A stretch of 64,000 nucleotides of DNA from Mycobacterium senriense (GTDB taxonomy: Bacteria > Actinomycetota > Actinomycetes > Mycobacteriales > Mycobacteriaceae): positions 2,542,001 through 2,606,000 of the forward strand of contig NZ_AP024828.1 of assembly GCF_019668465.1 (NCBI RefSeq), in the 5' to 3' direction. Every line of letters begins with the position of its first letter. Position 1 is the stretch's first letter. Of this stretch, positions 9,315 to 20,969 are shown in pieces. The translations under genes were made by a program, and so were the position numbers. The notes beneath the pieces are model-generated. The model was not told the origin of the DNA, searched no databases, and saw nothing but the letters and a program-made list of their open reading frames with translations.

Positions 9315-10066
9315 CAACGGATCTCTCTGTCGCGCAGCGTCTTCGGGTCGATGACCTCGCGAATCAGGTGCAGCTCGTCATCGGTCGGCAGCCTGGTCTC
9401 CGCGGCGCCGTCCAAGCCGTACACCTCGAACGAGGTGTTCTCGGCGACCTCGTCGGCCGCGACACCGGGATGCAGCGACACCGCCCGCATGGTGCGATCC
9501 GGTCCGCCGAAGTCGAACACACCGAGATTGGACACCACCCGATACGTGTTCGCGAAACGGAACGCCGGGTTGTCGTTGTCCACCTTGTCCCAACCGATTC
9601 CGCAGACGACGTCGACCTTCTCGCAGAACACCCGCTTGGAGTGGTTGCCCACCCAGTAGCTGGTCGCGTGGTTGATGGCATTGCCGGGCGCACCCCGGAC
9701 ACCGAACATCTGGCGCTTGGGCTGCTGCAGCGGGCCGAACGCCGAGATGTTCTGATTGCCAAAGCGGTCAACCTGATTGGCGCCCATCACGACGTGCCGC
9801 CGGCCCCAGGCCAGGGTTTCGAAGACGCGGCCGAACGGCATCCAGCCCTCGACGGGAGCCGATGCGCCCAGGGCCGGGGTCTCGGCAAGCAGCTGCGCCT
9901 CGCCGTCGGTCAGCAGGATGTCCGGTGAAAAGGTCAACCGGGCCAGTCGCGCGCCGACCGAGGCCATGTTGGTCATCGGGCTGACCATGATCTCGCCGGC
10001 ATCCCGGAACAATTCCGCGCAGGCGACCGCGCAGATCTCGGGACGAGTGATCACAACGCCGCTCAT
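9314..10066 (-). CDS. ipdB: IpdB, beta subunit of COCHEA-CoA hydrolase
   Basis: 250 aa, the exact length of Rv3552. Member of the class I CoA-transferase fold, but in IpdAB the complex is a hydrolase that opens the last carbocyclic ring (ring C) of COCHEA-CoA by retro-Claisen cleavage. Features include ACAELFRDAGEIMVSPMTNMASVGARLARL at the N-terminus and GANQVDRFGNQNISAFG in the middle. The ATG at 10066 overlaps the ipdA stop (ATGA). The frame continues further upstream inside ipdA, but the conserved N-terminus MSGVVITRPEI starts here. Confidence 0.94.
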   Translation of the reverse strand: MSGVVITRPEICAVACAELFRDAGEIMVSPMTNMASVGARLARLTFSPDILLTDGEAQLLAETPALGASAPVEGWMPFGRVFETLAWGRRHVVMGANQVDRFGNQNISAFGPLQQPKRQMFGVRGAPGNAINHATSYWVGNHSKRVFCEKVDVVCGIGWDKVDNDNPAFRFANTYRVVSNLGVFDFGGPDRTMRAVSLHPGVAADEVAENTSFEVYGLDGAAETRLPTDDELHLIREVIDPKTLRDREIR

Positions 10067-10947
10067 GACGAGGCCTCCTCCTTGAAAGCGCGCACGGTCG
10101 CCTGATAGTCCTCTTCGCTGCCCGACAGGAAGGTCTGCATGAACTGCTGCCAACCCTCGTCCGTCGAGACCGCCTCGGCGTAGTGCCGCTGAAACTTCTC
10201 GTCGCGGCCGTAATCCGGTGCGGCGGTGGTGAAGTGGGCGCCGCCCGGCGCCTCGACCACGCCGTCGACCATCATGCGGTTCACCAGCAGTGCCTGCAGG
10301 GGGACCGCCTTGACCAATTCCTGGGTGGACACGACGCGCTCCACTGACAGGAAGCGCCTCTCGGCGGCCATCAGGAACAGGTCGTCGAAGTACGGGTCGA
10401 TCCCGGTGTAGGCCGCATTGCCTTGCGCGTCACCGAGATTGAGGTGTGCGAACGCGGCATCCAGGCGCAGCGCCGGCATCGCGATCAGGGTCTCGTGCCG
10501 ACCGCCGGGTGCCGGGTACGGGCTGGTCACCGTCTGCAGCTCGCCCTCCCAGAAGTCCGGCACCGAGCTGCCCAGCCCGGCGCGGATCGGCAGGAAGGGC
10601 AGGCGCTGCGCTGCGGCCTGCAGGCCGCACCGCAGCATGCCCTCGTCCATCTCCCGGGCCTCGATCGCGCCGTTGGCACGGGCCTTGGCGAACCAGGGGT
10701 CGTAGAAGGGCGGGGAATCCAGCGAGACGAATCCGTAGTAGACCCGCTTGACCTTCCCCGCCGAACACAGCAGGCCCAGGTCCGGCCCGCCGTAGGTGAC
10801 TACCGTCAGGTCGGTGACGTCGGTGCGCAGCAGCGCACGCACGAACGCCATCGGCTTGCGCCGCGATCCCCAGCCGCCGATCCCGATGGTCATGCCGCTG
10901 CGCACTTGCGCGACGGCCTCGTCGAGGGTGGTTCTCTTGTCGGACAC
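10063..10947 (-). CDS. ipdA: IpdA, alpha subunit of COCHEA-CoA hydrolase
   Basis: 294 aa, CoA-transferase alpha-type fold with the family N-terminus TLDEAVAQVRSGMTIGIGGWGSRRKPMAFVR. The catalytic glutamate of characterised IpdA lies in the region corresponding to REMDEGMLRCG (residues about 98-108). Partner of IpdB, to which it is coupled by a four-base overlap. The start is GTG at 10947 (MSDKRTT), since no ATG is available. The 50-bp gap to echA20 suggests one operon driven by the KstR2 box at 11784. Confidence 0.94.
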   Translation of the reverse strand: MSDKRTTLDEAVAQVRSGMTIGIGGWGSRRKPMAFVRALLRTDVTDLTVVTYGGPDLGLLCSAGKVKRVYYGFVSLDSPPFYDPWFAKARANGAIEAREMDEGMLRCGLQAAAQRLPFLPIRAGLGSSVPDFWEGELQTVTSPYPAPGGRHETLIAMPALRLDAAFAHLNLGDAQGNAAYTGIDPYFDDLFLMAAERRFLSVERVVSTQELVKAVPLQALLVNRMMVDGVVEAPGGAHFTTAAPDYGRDEKFQRHYAEAVSTDEGWQQFMQTFLSGSEEDYQATVRAFKEEASS

Positions 10948-10997
10948 TATGCGCCGCTCCTCCTCATCGCTTCGCTCTGCATCGTCGCCGGCGGCTA

Positions 10998-11753
10998 CTA
11001 CTTCTTGCCCTTCTCGGTACCGGCGAACGCGTCACGGTGCTCGTCGGACACCCCGGCGAGGTTGAGCTCGAACGTAAAGCCTTGCTCCATGCGGTAACTC
11101 GAGTTGACTCGTTGCACGTCGATCAGGTTCAGCGCTTCCTTGGCCGCGCGGATGACGCGGGTGTCCTTGGCGGCGATGTCGCGCGCGACCCGCATGGCGG
11201 CCTCGTCGAGCTCGTCGCGCGGCACCACCTCGTGCACCGAACCGAACTGGTGCAGGGTGGTGGCGTCGACGGTGGCCGCGGTGAAGAACAGCCGCCGCAT
11301 CATGTGCTGCGGAACCAGTCGCGACAGGTGCGTCGCCGCGCCGAGCGCGCCGCGCTCCACCTCCGGCAGCCCGAAGGTGGCGTCGTCGGAGGCCACGATG
11401 ACGTCGGAGTTGCCGACCAGCCCGATGCCGCCGCCGACGCAGAACCCGTTGACGGCGGCGACGACGGGCACCGCGCACTCGTAGACCGCGCGGAACGCGG
11501 CGAAGCAGCCGCGGTTGGCGTCGATCAGCGCGGTGAATCCCTCGGTGCGCTGCATCTCCTTGATGTCGACCCCGGCGTTGAAGCCGCGGCCCTCGGCGCG
11601 CAGGATCACCACGTGCGTGGCGAGGTCTTGGCCGGCCGCGGTGATGGTGTCGGCAAGTTCGAACCAGCCGCGCGACGGGATGGCGTTGACGGGCGGGAAG
11701 TCGACGGTGACCGCGACGATGCCCGGTTCGGTGGTTGTGGATGTGATGGGCAA
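10998..11753 (-). CDS. echA20: EchA20, crotonase-fold ring D hydrolase
   Basis: 251 aa crotonase-superfamily protein, the ortholog of Rv3550, that hydrolyses the cyclic beta-diketone ring D of the HIEC-CoA intermediate to give COCHEA-CoA. It shows the crotonase oxyanion segments LRAEGRGFNAGVDIKEM and NGFCVGGGIGLVGNSDV. The start is TTG at 11753 (MPITSTTTEPGI), supported by an AAGGAAGTGG ribosome-binding site a few bases upstream and by the conserved N-terminus. First gene of the echA20-ipdA-ipdB-ipdC operon, divergent from the Rv3549c-type SDR with a shared KstR2 operator. Confidence 0.93.
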   Translation of the reverse strand: MPITSTTTEPGIVAVTVDFPPVNAIPSRGWFELADTITAAGQDLATHVVILRAEGRGFNAGVDIKEMQRTEGFTALIDANRGCFAAFRAVYECAVPVVAAVNGFCVGGGIGLVGNSDVIVASDDATFGLPEVERGALGAATHLSRLVPQHMMRRLFFTAATVDATTLHQFGSVHEVVPRDELDEAAMRVARDIAAKDTRVIRAAKEALNLIDVQRVNSSYRMEQGFTFELNLAGVSDEHRDAFAGTEKGKK

Positions 11754-11783
11754 GGTGCCACTTCCTTGTGGGGTAACTACCTA

Positions 11784-11797
11784 AGCAAGCACTTGCT
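11784..11797. promoter_or_regulatory. KstR2 operator between echA20 and the SDR gene
   Basis: AGCAAGCACTTGCT is a KstR2 palindrome (AnCAAGnnCTTGnT). It sits in the 59-bp divergent spacer, 30 bp from the echA20 TTG and 15 bp before the SDR GTG, and would control both operons. It is the most symmetric of the three boxes seen. Confidence 0.9.
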
Positions 11798-11812
11798 TGG
11801 TACGCTAGCACA

Positions 11813-12598
11813 GTGACTCGCGCCGAAGCATCCGACGCCATCAACTTGGGGCTGGCCGGGCGGGTGGTTCTCGTCACCGGCGGTGTCCGCGGCGTGGGTG
11901 CCGGCATCAGCTCCGTTTTCGCCAAGCAGGGCGCCACCGTCGTCACCTGCGCGCGGCGCGCGGTCGAGGGCTTGCCCTACGAATTTCACTCGTGCGACGT
12001 CCGCGACGACGACGCCGTCAAGGTCTTGGTCGACACCATCGTGGACCGGCACGGGCGCCTCGACGTCGTCGTCAACAACGCCGGGGGATCGCCTTACGTG
12101 CTGACCGCGGAGTCCAGCGCCAAGTTCAACCGCAAGATCATCGAACTCAATCTCATTGGTGCGCTGTCGGTTTCGCAGCACGCGAATGCCCACATGCAAA
12201 CCCGGCAGCAGGGCGGGTCGATCATCAACATCTGCAGCCTCAGCGGCCGCCGGCCGTCCCCCGGGACGGGCGCCTACGGCGCGGCCAAGGCAGGCCTGGA
12301 AAGCCTGACGCAGACCCTGGCCGTGGAGTGGGGTCCGAAGGTCCGGGTGAACGCCTGCGTGGTGGGCATGGTGGAGACCGAGCAATCCGAACTGTTCTAC
12401 GGCGATGCCGACTCCATCGCCGCGATCTCGAAGAATGTGCCACTCGGCCGGCTCGCCGAGCCCGCCGATATCGGTTGGGCCGCAGCGTTTCTGGCCTCTG
12501 ATATAGCGTCCTACATCAGCGGGGCGTCGTTGGAGGTGCACGGCGGCGGCGAGCCGCCGCACTATCTGGCCACCACGAACGCGAGCGCGATCAAGTAG
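11813..12598 (+). CDS. SDR-family oxidoreductase (Rv3549c ortholog)
   Basis: 261 aa short-chain dehydrogenase. It has a cofactor loop TGGVRGVGAG, VNNAGG, and the catalytic S..Y...K in PGTGAYGAAKAG. The start is GTG at 11813, 15 bp after the KstR2 operator. It is the first of two consecutive SDR genes in the KstR2 regulon. The substrate of the Rv3549c family is not established; by context it is a CoA-linked hydroxy/keto intermediate of ring C/D degradation. A 14-bp spacer separates it from the next SDR gene. Confidence 0.9.
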   Translation: MTRAEASDAINLGLAGRVVLVTGGVRGVGAGISSVFAKQGATVVTCARRAVEGLPYEFHSCDVRDDDAVKVLVDTIVDRHGRLDVVVNNAGGSPYVLTAESSAKFNRKIIELNLIGALSVSQHANAHMQTRQQGGSIINICSLSGRRPSPGTGAYGAAKAGLESLTQTLAVEWGPKVRVNACVVGMVETEQSELFYGDADSIAAISKNVPLGRLAEPADIGWAAAFLASDIASYISGASLEVHGGGEPPHYLATTNASAIK

Positions 12599-12612
12599 AG
12601 GAGACAAGGACT

Positions 12613-14862
<2,250 letters not shown>

Positions 14863-14886
14863 CAGGTACCGGAAAACGATCGAGCG

Positions 14887-16059
<1,173 letters not shown>

Positions 16060-16060
16060 C

Positions 16061-16074
16061 TAGAACACGTTTCA
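16061..16074. promoter_or_regulatory. KstR operator proximal to fadA5
   Basis: TAGAACACGTTTCA fits TnnAACnnGTTnnA. It sits 11 bp upstream of the fadA5 ATG, so the fadA5 transcript start probably falls within or next to it. Confidence 0.88.
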
Positions 16075-16139
16075 TTACTCTGACAAGCGAGGATGGTGAC
16101 CTGCCTTTTATCTGCCTACGAGGCGTGTTTTACTGGAAC

Positions 16140-16153
16140 TAGAACACGTTGCA
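16140..16153. promoter_or_regulatory. KstR operator proximal to cyp125
   Basis: TAGAACACGTTGCA fits TnnAACnnGTTnnA. It is 30 bp upstream of the cyp125 ATG and 79 bp from the first box, so each divergent promoter has its own operator. Confidence 0.88.
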
Positions 16154-16182
16154 ATTAGTGTTGTAAAAGGAGCGCACTCTAT

Positions 16183-17433
16183 ATGGCACCCCCCAATATT
16201 CCCGCCGACTTCGACTTTCTTGACCCTGATGTCAACCTCGCCGGGTTGCCAGTCGAGGAGCTTGCCCAGCTGCGTAAGGCAGAGCCGATCCACTGGGTTG
16301 ACATCCCGAACGGCGCGGGTGGATTCGAGGACCACGGCTATTGGCTCGTCACCAAGCACGCCGACGTCAAGGAGGTGTCGAAGCGCAGCGACATCTTCTC
16401 CAGCTGGATGAACGGCGCCATCCCCACCTGGCCGCCGGAGATGAAGCGGGAGCAGGTCGAGCTGCAGCGCAGCGTCATGCTCAACATGGACGCGCCGCAC
16501 CACACCCGGCTACGCAAGATCATCTCCCGCGGGTTCACGCCGCGGGCCATCGGACGGCTGGAGGCCGAACTGGCCGAGCGTGCCCAGAACATCGCCGCGA
16601 CCGCCGCGAAGGAGGGCAGCGGTGACTTCGTCGAACAGGTGTCGTGCGAGCTGCCGCTGCAGGCCATCGCGGGTCTGCTGGGCGTTCCGCAGGAGGATCG
16701 CGACAAGCTCTTCCGCTGGTCCAACGAGATGACCGGGGGCACCGACCCCGAGTACGCCACCGTCGACCCCGCGCAGTCGTCGATGGAACTGATCATGTAC
16801 GCGATGGCGATGGCCGCGGAGCGCAACCAGAACCCCACCGACGACATCGTCACCACGCTCATCCAGGCCGACATCGACGGCGAGAAGCTCTCCGACGACG
16901 AGTTCGGTTTCTTCGTGGTGATGCTGGCCGTGGCTGGCAACGAGACGACGCGGAACTCGATCACCCACGGCATGATCGCGATGGCGAACAACCCCGATCA
17001 ATGGGACCTCTTCAAGAAGGAGCGCCCGGCGACGGCGGCCGACGAGATCATCCGTTGGGCCACACCGGTTTCGGCCTTCCAGCGCACCGCCAACGAGGAC
17101 ACCGAGCTGAGCGGCGTGCAGATCAAGAAGGGCCAGCGGGTGGTGATGTCGTACCGCTCGGCCAACTTCGACGAAGAGGTCTTCGAAGACCCGCACAGCT
17201 TCAACATCCTGCGCGACCCGAACCCGCACGTCGGCTTCGGCGGCACCGGAGCCCACTACTGCATCGGTGCGAACCTGGCCCGCATGACGATCAACCTGAT
17301 CTTCAATGCGGTCGCCGATCACATGCCGGATCTCAAGCCGATCGGCGAGCCCGAGCGGCTGCGGTCGGGCTGGCTCAACGGCATCAAGCACTGGCAGGTT
17401 GACTACGCCGGCAATGCCGCGGTGACGTCCTGA
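16183..17433 (+). CDS. cyp125: CYP125, steroid C26 monooxygenase
   Basis: 416 aa cytochrome P450, ortholog of Rv3545c (CYP125A1), which oxidises cholesterol or cholestenone at C26 to the carboxylic acid. The haem ligand is Cys360 in FGGTGAHYCIGANLA, the I-helix reads AVAGNETTRNS, and the ExxR is EIIR. The N-terminus is about 17 residues shorter than in M. tuberculosis. ATG 16183 has the ribosome-binding site AAAAGGAG. Its stop overlaps the fadE28 start by one base, opening a six-gene side-chain operon. Confidence 0.95.
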   Translation: MAPPNIPADFDFLDPDVNLAGLPVEELAQLRKAEPIHWVDIPNGAGGFEDHGYWLVTKHADVKEVSKRSDIFSSWMNGAIPTWPPEMKREQVELQRSVMLNMDAPHHTRLRKIISRGFTPRAIGRLEAELAERAQNIAATAAKEGSGDFVEQVSCELPLQAIAGLLGVPQEDRDKLFRWSNEMTGGTDPEYATVDPAQSSMELIMYAMAMAAERNQNPTDDIVTTLIQADIDGEKLSDDEFGFFVVMLAVAGNETTRNSITHGMIAMANNPDQWDLFKKERPATAADEIIRWATPVSAFQRTANEDTELSGVQIKKGQRVVMSYRSANFDEEVFEDPHSFNILRDPNPHVGFGGTGAHYCIGANLARMTINLIFNAVADHMPDLKPIGEPERLRSGWLNGIKHWQVDYAGNAAVTS

Positions 17434-18458
17434 TGGACTTCGATCTCACCGCGACGCAACAGGCCGTCGCCGATGTGGTGACGTCGGTGTCCGAGCGCGA
17501 ATTGAGCTGGGACGCTTTGGTCAGCGGGGGTGTGACGGCGCTTCCGGTGCCCGAACGTCTCGGCGGTGACGGCGTGGGTCTGCTCGAGGTTGCCACCGTG
17601 CTGACCGAGATCGGCCGCCACGGCGCCATCACGCCGGCGCTGGCCACCCTGGGTTTCGGCGTGCTGCCGCTGCTCGAGCTGGCCTCCAACGAACAGCAGG
17701 ACAGGTTTTTGGCCGGCGTCGCCAAGGGCGCGGTCCTGACCGCGGCCCTCAACGAGCCGGGTACCGCGCTTCCGGACCGTCCCTCGACCACGTTCGCGAA
17801 CGGACGGTTGTCGGGCACCAAGGTCGGCGTCGGCTATGCCGGACAAGCGGATTGGATCCTCGTCACCGCCGACAGCGCGGTGGTGGTGGTGTCGGCGAAG
17901 GCCAACGGGGTCGAGGTGGTTCAAACCCCGACCTCGAACGACTCCGAGGAGTACACAATCACGTTCGCCGATGTCGCGGTCGAAGGCTCCGACGTTCTGG
18001 AGGGTGCGACGGCTTCCCAGGTCAACCAGTTGGTGCTGGCCGCCATCGGCGCCTATGCCGACGGGCTGGTGGCCGGGGCGCTGCGCCTGACCGCCGACTA
18101 CGTGGCCAACCGCAAGCAGTTCGGCAAGCCGCTGTCGACGTTCCAGACCGTGGCCGCCCAGCTCGCCGAGGTCTACATCGCCTCGCGGACCATCGATTTG
18201 GTGGCGAAGTCGGTTGCCTGGGGGCTGTCGGAACGGGGTGGATCCGCCCCTCAAGTACAAGACGACCTGGATGTCCTCGGCTACTGGATCACCTCGCAGG
18301 CGCCACCGGTCATGCAGATCTGTCATCACCTGCACGGCGGGATGGGAATGGACATCACCTATCCGATGCACCGGTACTATTCCACGATCAAGGACCTGTC
18401 CCGGCTGCTGGGCGGCCCTTCTCATCGTCTCGATCTGGTGGGAGCGCAATGTTCATAG
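17433..18458 (+). CDS. fadE28: FadE28 (ChsE1), acyl-CoA dehydrogenase subunit
   Basis: 341 aa, one half of the alpha2beta2 acyl-CoA dehydrogenase ChsE1-ChsE2 that desaturates the three-carbon side chain of 3-oxo-pregnene carboxyl-CoA. It is shorter than its partner and ends with the HLHGGMGMDITYPMHRYY motif, the subunit type that completes the FAD site of the other chain. It lacks the GGGxNEV motif found in FadE29. The start overlaps the cyp125 stop by one base, and the 3' end overlaps fadE29 by ten bases. Ortholog of Rv3544c. Confidence 0.94.
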   Translation: MDFDLTATQQAVADVVTSVSERELSWDALVSGGVTALPVPERLGGDGVGLLEVATVLTEIGRHGAITPALATLGFGVLPLLELASNEQQDRFLAGVAKGAVLTAALNEPGTALPDRPSTTFANGRLSGTKVGVGYAGQADWILVTADSAVVVVSAKANGVEVVQTPTSNDSEEYTITFADVAVEGSDVLEGATASQVNQLVLAAIGAYADGLVAGALRLTADYVANRKQFGKPLSTFQTVAAQLAEVYIASRTIDLVAKSVAWGLSERGGSAPQVQDDLDVLGYWITSQAPPVMQICHHLHGGMGMDITYPMHRYYSTIKDLSRLLGGPSHRLDLVGAQCS

Positions 18459-19612
18459 ACCTGACTCCGGAGCAGCGCCAGCTGCAAGCGGAACTGCGAG
18501 AATACTTTTCGAACCTGATCTCGTCCGACGAGATGAAGGCGATGGAGCAGGACCGTCACAACGAGGCCTACCGCGCGGTGATCCGGCGGATGGGCCGCGA
18601 CGGCAAGCTCGGCGTCGGATGGCCAAAGGAGTTCGGCGGCTTGGGCTTCGGCCCGATCGAGCAGTCGATCTTCGTCAACGAGGCGCACCGGGCCGACGTG
18701 CCGCTGCCCGCGGTGACGCTGCAGACGGTCGGCCCGGTTCTGCAGCAGTTCGGCAGCGATGAGCAGAAGAAGAAGTTCCTGCCCGCCATCCTGGCGGGCG
18801 AGGTGCACTTCGCGATCGGCTACACCGAGCCCGAGGCGGGTACCGACCTGGCCTCCCTGCGGACCAGCGCCGTGCGCCAGGGCGACGAGTACATCGTCAA
18901 CGGGCAGAAGGTCTTCACGACCGGCGCCCATGACGCGGACTACATCTGGCTGGCCTGCCGCACCGACCCGGAAGCCGTGAAACACAGGGGCATTTCGATC
19001 CTGATCGTCGACACCAAGGATCCCGGCTACTCCTGGACTCCGATCATCCTGTCCGACGGCGCGCACCACACCAACGCCACCTACTACAACGACGTACGGG
19101 TGCCCGCGGACATGTTGGTCGGCGAGGAGAACGGCGGATGGCGGCTGATCACCACCCAGCTCAACAACGAGCGGGTCATGCTGGGCCCCGCGGGCCGGAC
19201 CGCCGGCATCTACGATCGGGTGCACGCCTGGGCGTCCAAGCCGGGCAGCGACGGCGTCACGCCGATCGACCACCAGGACGTCAAGCGGGCGCTCGGTGAG
19301 ATCCACGCGATGTGGCGGATCAACGAGCTGCTCAACTGGCAGGTCGCCGCCGCGGGCGAGGACATCAACGTGGCCGACGCCGCGTCGACGAAAGTCTTTG
19401 GCACCGAGCGCATCCAGTACATCGGCCGGCTCGCCGAGGAAATCGTCGGCAAGTACGGCAACCCCGCCGACTCGGACACCGCCGAGCTGCTCAACTGGCT
19501 GGACTCCCAGACCAAGCGCAACCTGGTCATCACCTTCGGCGGGGGCGTGAACGAAGTGATGCGCGAGATGATCGCCGCGTCCGGCCTCAAGGTGCCGAGG
19601 GTGCCTCGATGA
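18449..19612 (+). CDS. fadE29: FadE29 (ChsE2), acyl-CoA dehydrogenase subunit
   Basis: 387 aa, the same length as Rv3543c. It is the partner of FadE28 in the ChsE1-ChsE2 dehydrogenase. Motifs are GYTEPEAGTDLASL around residue 126 and the C-terminal FGGGVNEVMREMIA. The start ATG at 18449 lies inside the end of fadE28, ten bases overlapping, implying tight coupling and equal stoichiometry. The 3' end overlaps chsH2 as ATGA. Confidence 0.95.
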   Translation: MFIDLTPEQRQLQAELREYFSNLISSDEMKAMEQDRHNEAYRAVIRRMGRDGKLGVGWPKEFGGLGFGPIEQSIFVNEAHRADVPLPAVTLQTVGPVLQQFGSDEQKKKFLPAILAGEVHFAIGYTEPEAGTDLASLRTSAVRQGDEYIVNGQKVFTTGAHDADYIWLACRTDPEAVKHRGISILIVDTKDPGYSWTPIILSDGAHHTNATYYNDVRVPADMLVGEENGGWRLITTQLNNERVMLGPAGRTAGIYDRVHAWASKPGSDGVTPIDHQDVKRALGEIHAMWRINELLNWQVAAAGEDINVADAASTKVFGTERIQYIGRLAEEIVGKYGNPADSDTAELLNWLDSQTKRNLVITFGGGVNEVMREMIAASGLKVPRVPR

Positions 19613-20571
19613 CCGATATCAAAGAAGCGGTCGCGGAAATCACCGCCACCGTCGTCGCTAAGCCGCGGGACGCCCGGGATCCGGTGAACCAGCCGACGAT
19701 CAACAACTGGGTCGAGGCGCTCGGCGACGCCAACCCGATCTACGTCGACGAGGCCGCCGCCAAGGCCGCCGGTCATCCCGGAATCGTCGCACCGCCGGCC
19801 ATGATTCAGGTGTGGACCATGTTCGGACTGGGTGGCGAACGCCCGACCGACGACCCCATGGGCCCGATCATGCAGCTGTTCGACGACGCCGGCTACATCG
19901 GTGTGGTCGCGACCAACTGCGAGCAGACCTATCACCGGTATCTACGTCCGGGCGAGCGGGTCACCGTCCACTCCGAGATGCGCGACGTGATCGGCCCCAA
20001 GCAGACCGGCCTCGGCGAGGGCTGGTTCATCAACCAGCACATCACCTGGCGGGTCGGCGACGAAGATGTCGCCGAAATGGCCTGGCGCATCCTGAAGTTC
20101 AGGCCGCGCGAGGATTCCGGCGCCACCGGCTCCGTCCCGCAGGACCTGGACGCCGACGCCATGATGCGTCCTGCGGTGTCGCGCGACACCGCCTTCTTCT
20201 GGGAGGGCGTCAAAGCACACGAACTGCGCATCCAGCGCCTCGCCGACGGCACGCTGCAGCACCCGCCGGTGCCGGCGGTGTGGCAGGACAAGGCCGAGCC
20301 CATCGATTACGCGGTGGCCAGCGGCCGTGGCACGGTGTTCAGCTTCGTGGTGCACCACGCGCCGAAGGTGCCCGGCCGCACGCTGCCGTTCGTGATCGCA
20401 CTTATCGAACTGGAAGAAGGCGTTCGGATGCTCGGCGAGCTACGCAACGTCGACCACGCCGAGATCAAGATCGGAATGCCGGTCCGCGCAACCTATATCG
20501 ACTTCCCGGCCGGTGAGTCCGGCCCGGAGTGGAGCCTCTACGCCTGGGAGCCCTTGGGAGATCAAGCATGA
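19609..20571 (+). CDS. chsH2: ChsH2, MaoC-like hydratase / DUF35 scaffold
   Basis: 320 aa, ortholog of Rv3542c. The N-terminal ~170 residues form a MaoC-like hot-dog domain that pairs with ChsH1 to hydrate the C20-C22 enoyl-CoA. The C-terminal part (from about GVKAHELRIQRLADG) is a DUF35 OB-fold domain that binds Ltp2 and is needed for its aldolase activity. The DUF35 part lacks the usual zinc-ribbon cysteines. Four-base overlaps (ATGA) occur at both ends, with fadE29 and chsH1. Confidence 0.95.
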   Translation: MTDIKEAVAEITATVVAKPRDARDPVNQPTINNWVEALGDANPIYVDEAAAKAAGHPGIVAPPAMIQVWTMFGLGGERPTDDPMGPIMQLFDDAGYIGVVATNCEQTYHRYLRPGERVTVHSEMRDVIGPKQTGLGEGWFINQHITWRVGDEDVAEMAWRILKFRPREDSGATGSVPQDLDADAMMRPAVSRDTAFFWEGVKAHELRIQRLADGTLQHPPVPAVWQDKAEPIDYAVASGRGTVFSFVVHHAPKVPGRTLPFVIALIELEEGVRMLGELRNVDHAEIKIGMPVRATYIDFPAGESGPEWSLYAWEPLGDQA

Positions 20572-20969
20572 GCGCACCCGTTGTTGAAGTGGGCACCACC
20601 CTGCCCGAACTCAAGCTGCACGGTACGCCGACGTTCATCATCTCAACGGCCCTGGCCACCAGGGACTTCCAGGACGTGCACCATGACCGGGACCTGGCCC
20701 AGGCCAAGGGTTCCAAGGACATCTTCGTCAACATCCTCACCGATACCGGCCTGGTGCAGCGCTACATCACCGACTGGGCGGGCCCGACCGCGCGGATCAA
20801 ATCGATCGGGCTGCGACTCGGCGTGCCGTGGTACGCCTACGACACCGTCACCTTCTCCGGCGAGGTGACCGCCATCGACGACGGCCTGATCACGCTGAAG
20901 GTGTTTGGCCGCAACAGCCTTGGCGATCATGTCATCGCGAACGTGACGCTCACGATCGGGGGGTCCTGA
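20568..20969 (+). CDS. chsH1: ChsH1, MaoC-like enoyl-CoA hydratase subunit
   Basis: 133 aa single hot-dog domain, ortholog of Rv3541c. It carries the catalytic R-hydratase motif in ATRDFQDVHHDRDLAQAKG (Asp...His). It forms a heterotetramer with ChsH2 and hydrates 3-oxo-4,17-pregnadiene carboxyl-CoA. ATGA overlap with chsH2 and one-base overlap (TGATG) with ltp2. Confidence 0.95.
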   Translation: MSAPVVEVGTTLPELKLHGTPTFIISTALATRDFQDVHHDRDLAQAKGSKDIFVNILTDTGLVQRYITDWAGPTARIKSIGLRLGVPWYAYDTVTFSGEVTAIDDGLITLKVFGRNSLGDHVIANVTLTIGGS